DNA of 64,000 nucleotides from contig JAHFTW010000002.1 in NCBI GenBank assembly GCA_023269235.1, forward strand, positions 1-64,000, in the 5' to 3' direction. A model generated the notes under the pieces. That model had not been told where the DNA came from. It saw only the letters and a list, made by a program, of their open reading frames with translations, and did no database searches. The translations under genes and the position numbers were made by a program. Below, piece after piece: positions 63,395 to 64,000 of the stretch. How positions within the stretch are numbered: the stretch's first letter is position 1; every line of letters starts with the position of its first letter. This DNA is from Thermoplasmata archaeon. Its GTDB lineage: Archaea > Thermoplasmatota > E2 > JACPAO01 > JAHFTW01.

Positions 63395-63844
63395 ATGCGC
63401 GTCACCTCCTACGTCGACATTCAGGCTCCCCCGAAGGCGGTGTGGGCCGTCGTGAGCGACATCGAGCGCCTTCCCGGCCGCGTCAAGGGCATCCTGAAGG
63501 TGGAGGCCGTGGACCGCCCCAAGACAGGTCTGGTAGGGTTCAAGTGGCGCGAGACGCGGAAGCTGTTCGGAAAAGAAGCCACCGCCGTCATGTGGATCAC
63601 GGACGCCAAGGCCCCCAGCCACTACGAGAAGCGCGGCGAGGAGCGCGGGGTCGTCTACACGACGCGAATCGGCGTGTCCTCCACCCCGGACGGGTCGCGG
63701 TTGACCATGTACTGGCAGGGCATCCCGCAAGCGTTCGGAGCGAAGGTGATGCTTGCGCTCATGGCGCCCCTCATCAAGAGCGCCACGCGCAAGGCCCTGC
63801 GCGACGACCTCGCCGACATCAAGGCCGCCGTCGAGGCCGCGTAG
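63395..63844 (+). CDS. SRPBCC-family protein
   Basis: A 149-residue SRPBCC module: VTSYVDIQAPPKAVWAVVSDI, a long strand set and a C-terminal helix (MAPLIKSATRKALRDDLADI). Ligand unknown. Resembles the SRPBCC protein at 23005 in architecture. Confidence 0.8.
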   Translation: MRVTSYVDIQAPPKAVWAVVSDIERLPGRVKGILKVEAVDRPKTGLVGFKWRETRKLFGKEATAVMWITDAKAPSHYEKRGEERGVVYTTRIGVSSTPDGSRLTMYWQGIPQAFGAKVMLALMAPLIKSATRKALRDDLADIKAAVEAA

Positions 63845-64000
63845 CGCACTTGGCGTCGCGGCAAACCGGAAGCTGGCCCGTGCGCCGACGAAGGCCGGGT
63901 TTACCGCACCTTGTAGTGAGTGTCGGCGCCGTTGCTGACAATTCGCCTACAACACGGTCACTGATGGTCGCTTGCCCGGGTCCTTGTTAGGGGCAAGAAC
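63845..64000. other. Downstream stretch at the window edge
   Basis: Lower in GC than most of the window. No ORF supported. Near the edge CTTGCCC (63971-63977) and GGGCAAG (63991-63997) can form a 7-bp stem with a 13-nt loop, possibly a terminator for the SRPBCC gene or the start of an element cut by the window edge. Confidence 0.35.

Overview
The window is very GC-rich (by eye about two-thirds G+C) and reads as archaeal chromosome. Archaeal markers are an archaeal alanyl-tRNA synthetase, a 20S proteasome beta/alpha pair, an A-type ATP synthase operon (H-I-K-E-C-F-A-B), a split transketolase, an archaeal DHH/RecJ-like protein, a DUF531 protein, and promoters with T-rich boxes about 25-30 nt before start codons, which points to much leaderless transcription. 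Together with several lipobox proteins this fits an uncultured high-GC euryarchaeote, probably a Thermoplasmatota relative; the lineage call is tentative because no marker could be searched.

Layout. 1-20.4 kb: mostly housekeeping genes (msrA, alaS, DHH/RecJ-like protein, psmB-psmA, M61 peptidase, DUF255 thioredoxin-fold protein, DUF531 protein, sua5, purE, DEAD-box helicase) mixed with secreted lipoproteins. 20.4-21.0 kb: a gene-free stretch. 21.0-27.0 kb: a CLC chloride protein, an SRPBCC protein, and a tightly overlapping HAD phosphatase - glycosyltransferase - MFS operon. 27.1-29.0 kb: a compact three-gene locus encoding a six-cysteine repeat peptide, an MNIO (DUF692) enzyme and its partner protein. 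This looks like an archaeal ribosomally made, post-translationally modified peptide (RiPP) system and is the most interesting item here. 29.3-33.1 kb: purT and small or membrane genes. 33.2-41.1 kb: the A-type ATP synthase operon, lacking atpD at its usual end. 41.3-44.0 kb: an amino-acid permease fused to UspA domains, a hairpin array, and tRNA-Leu(GAG) and tRNA-Ser(GCT). 44.0-52.6 kb: split transketolase, rhodanese, agmatine-to-putrescine enzymes (aguB, aguA), ACT-malic enzyme, small lipoproteins. 52.6-58.7 kb: HRDC and SprT-like proteins and an eight-gene ArsR-SRPBCC-DoxX-DUF1801-hydrolase-MFS operon of bacterial style. 58.7-64 kb: a MORN-like protein, an MscS channel and a set of DUF1801, VOC and SRPBCC genes, most with Lys/Ala-rich N-terminal tails.

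How the genes work together. The ATP synthase genes supply energy coupling; transketolase and malic enzyme serve central carbon metabolism; purE and purT serve purine synthesis; sua5 and alaS serve translation; the proteasome pair serves proteolysis; AguA and AguB make putrescine. The MNIO locus probably turns cysteines in tandem KSCGS motifs of the peptide into modified, perhaps metal-binding, groups.
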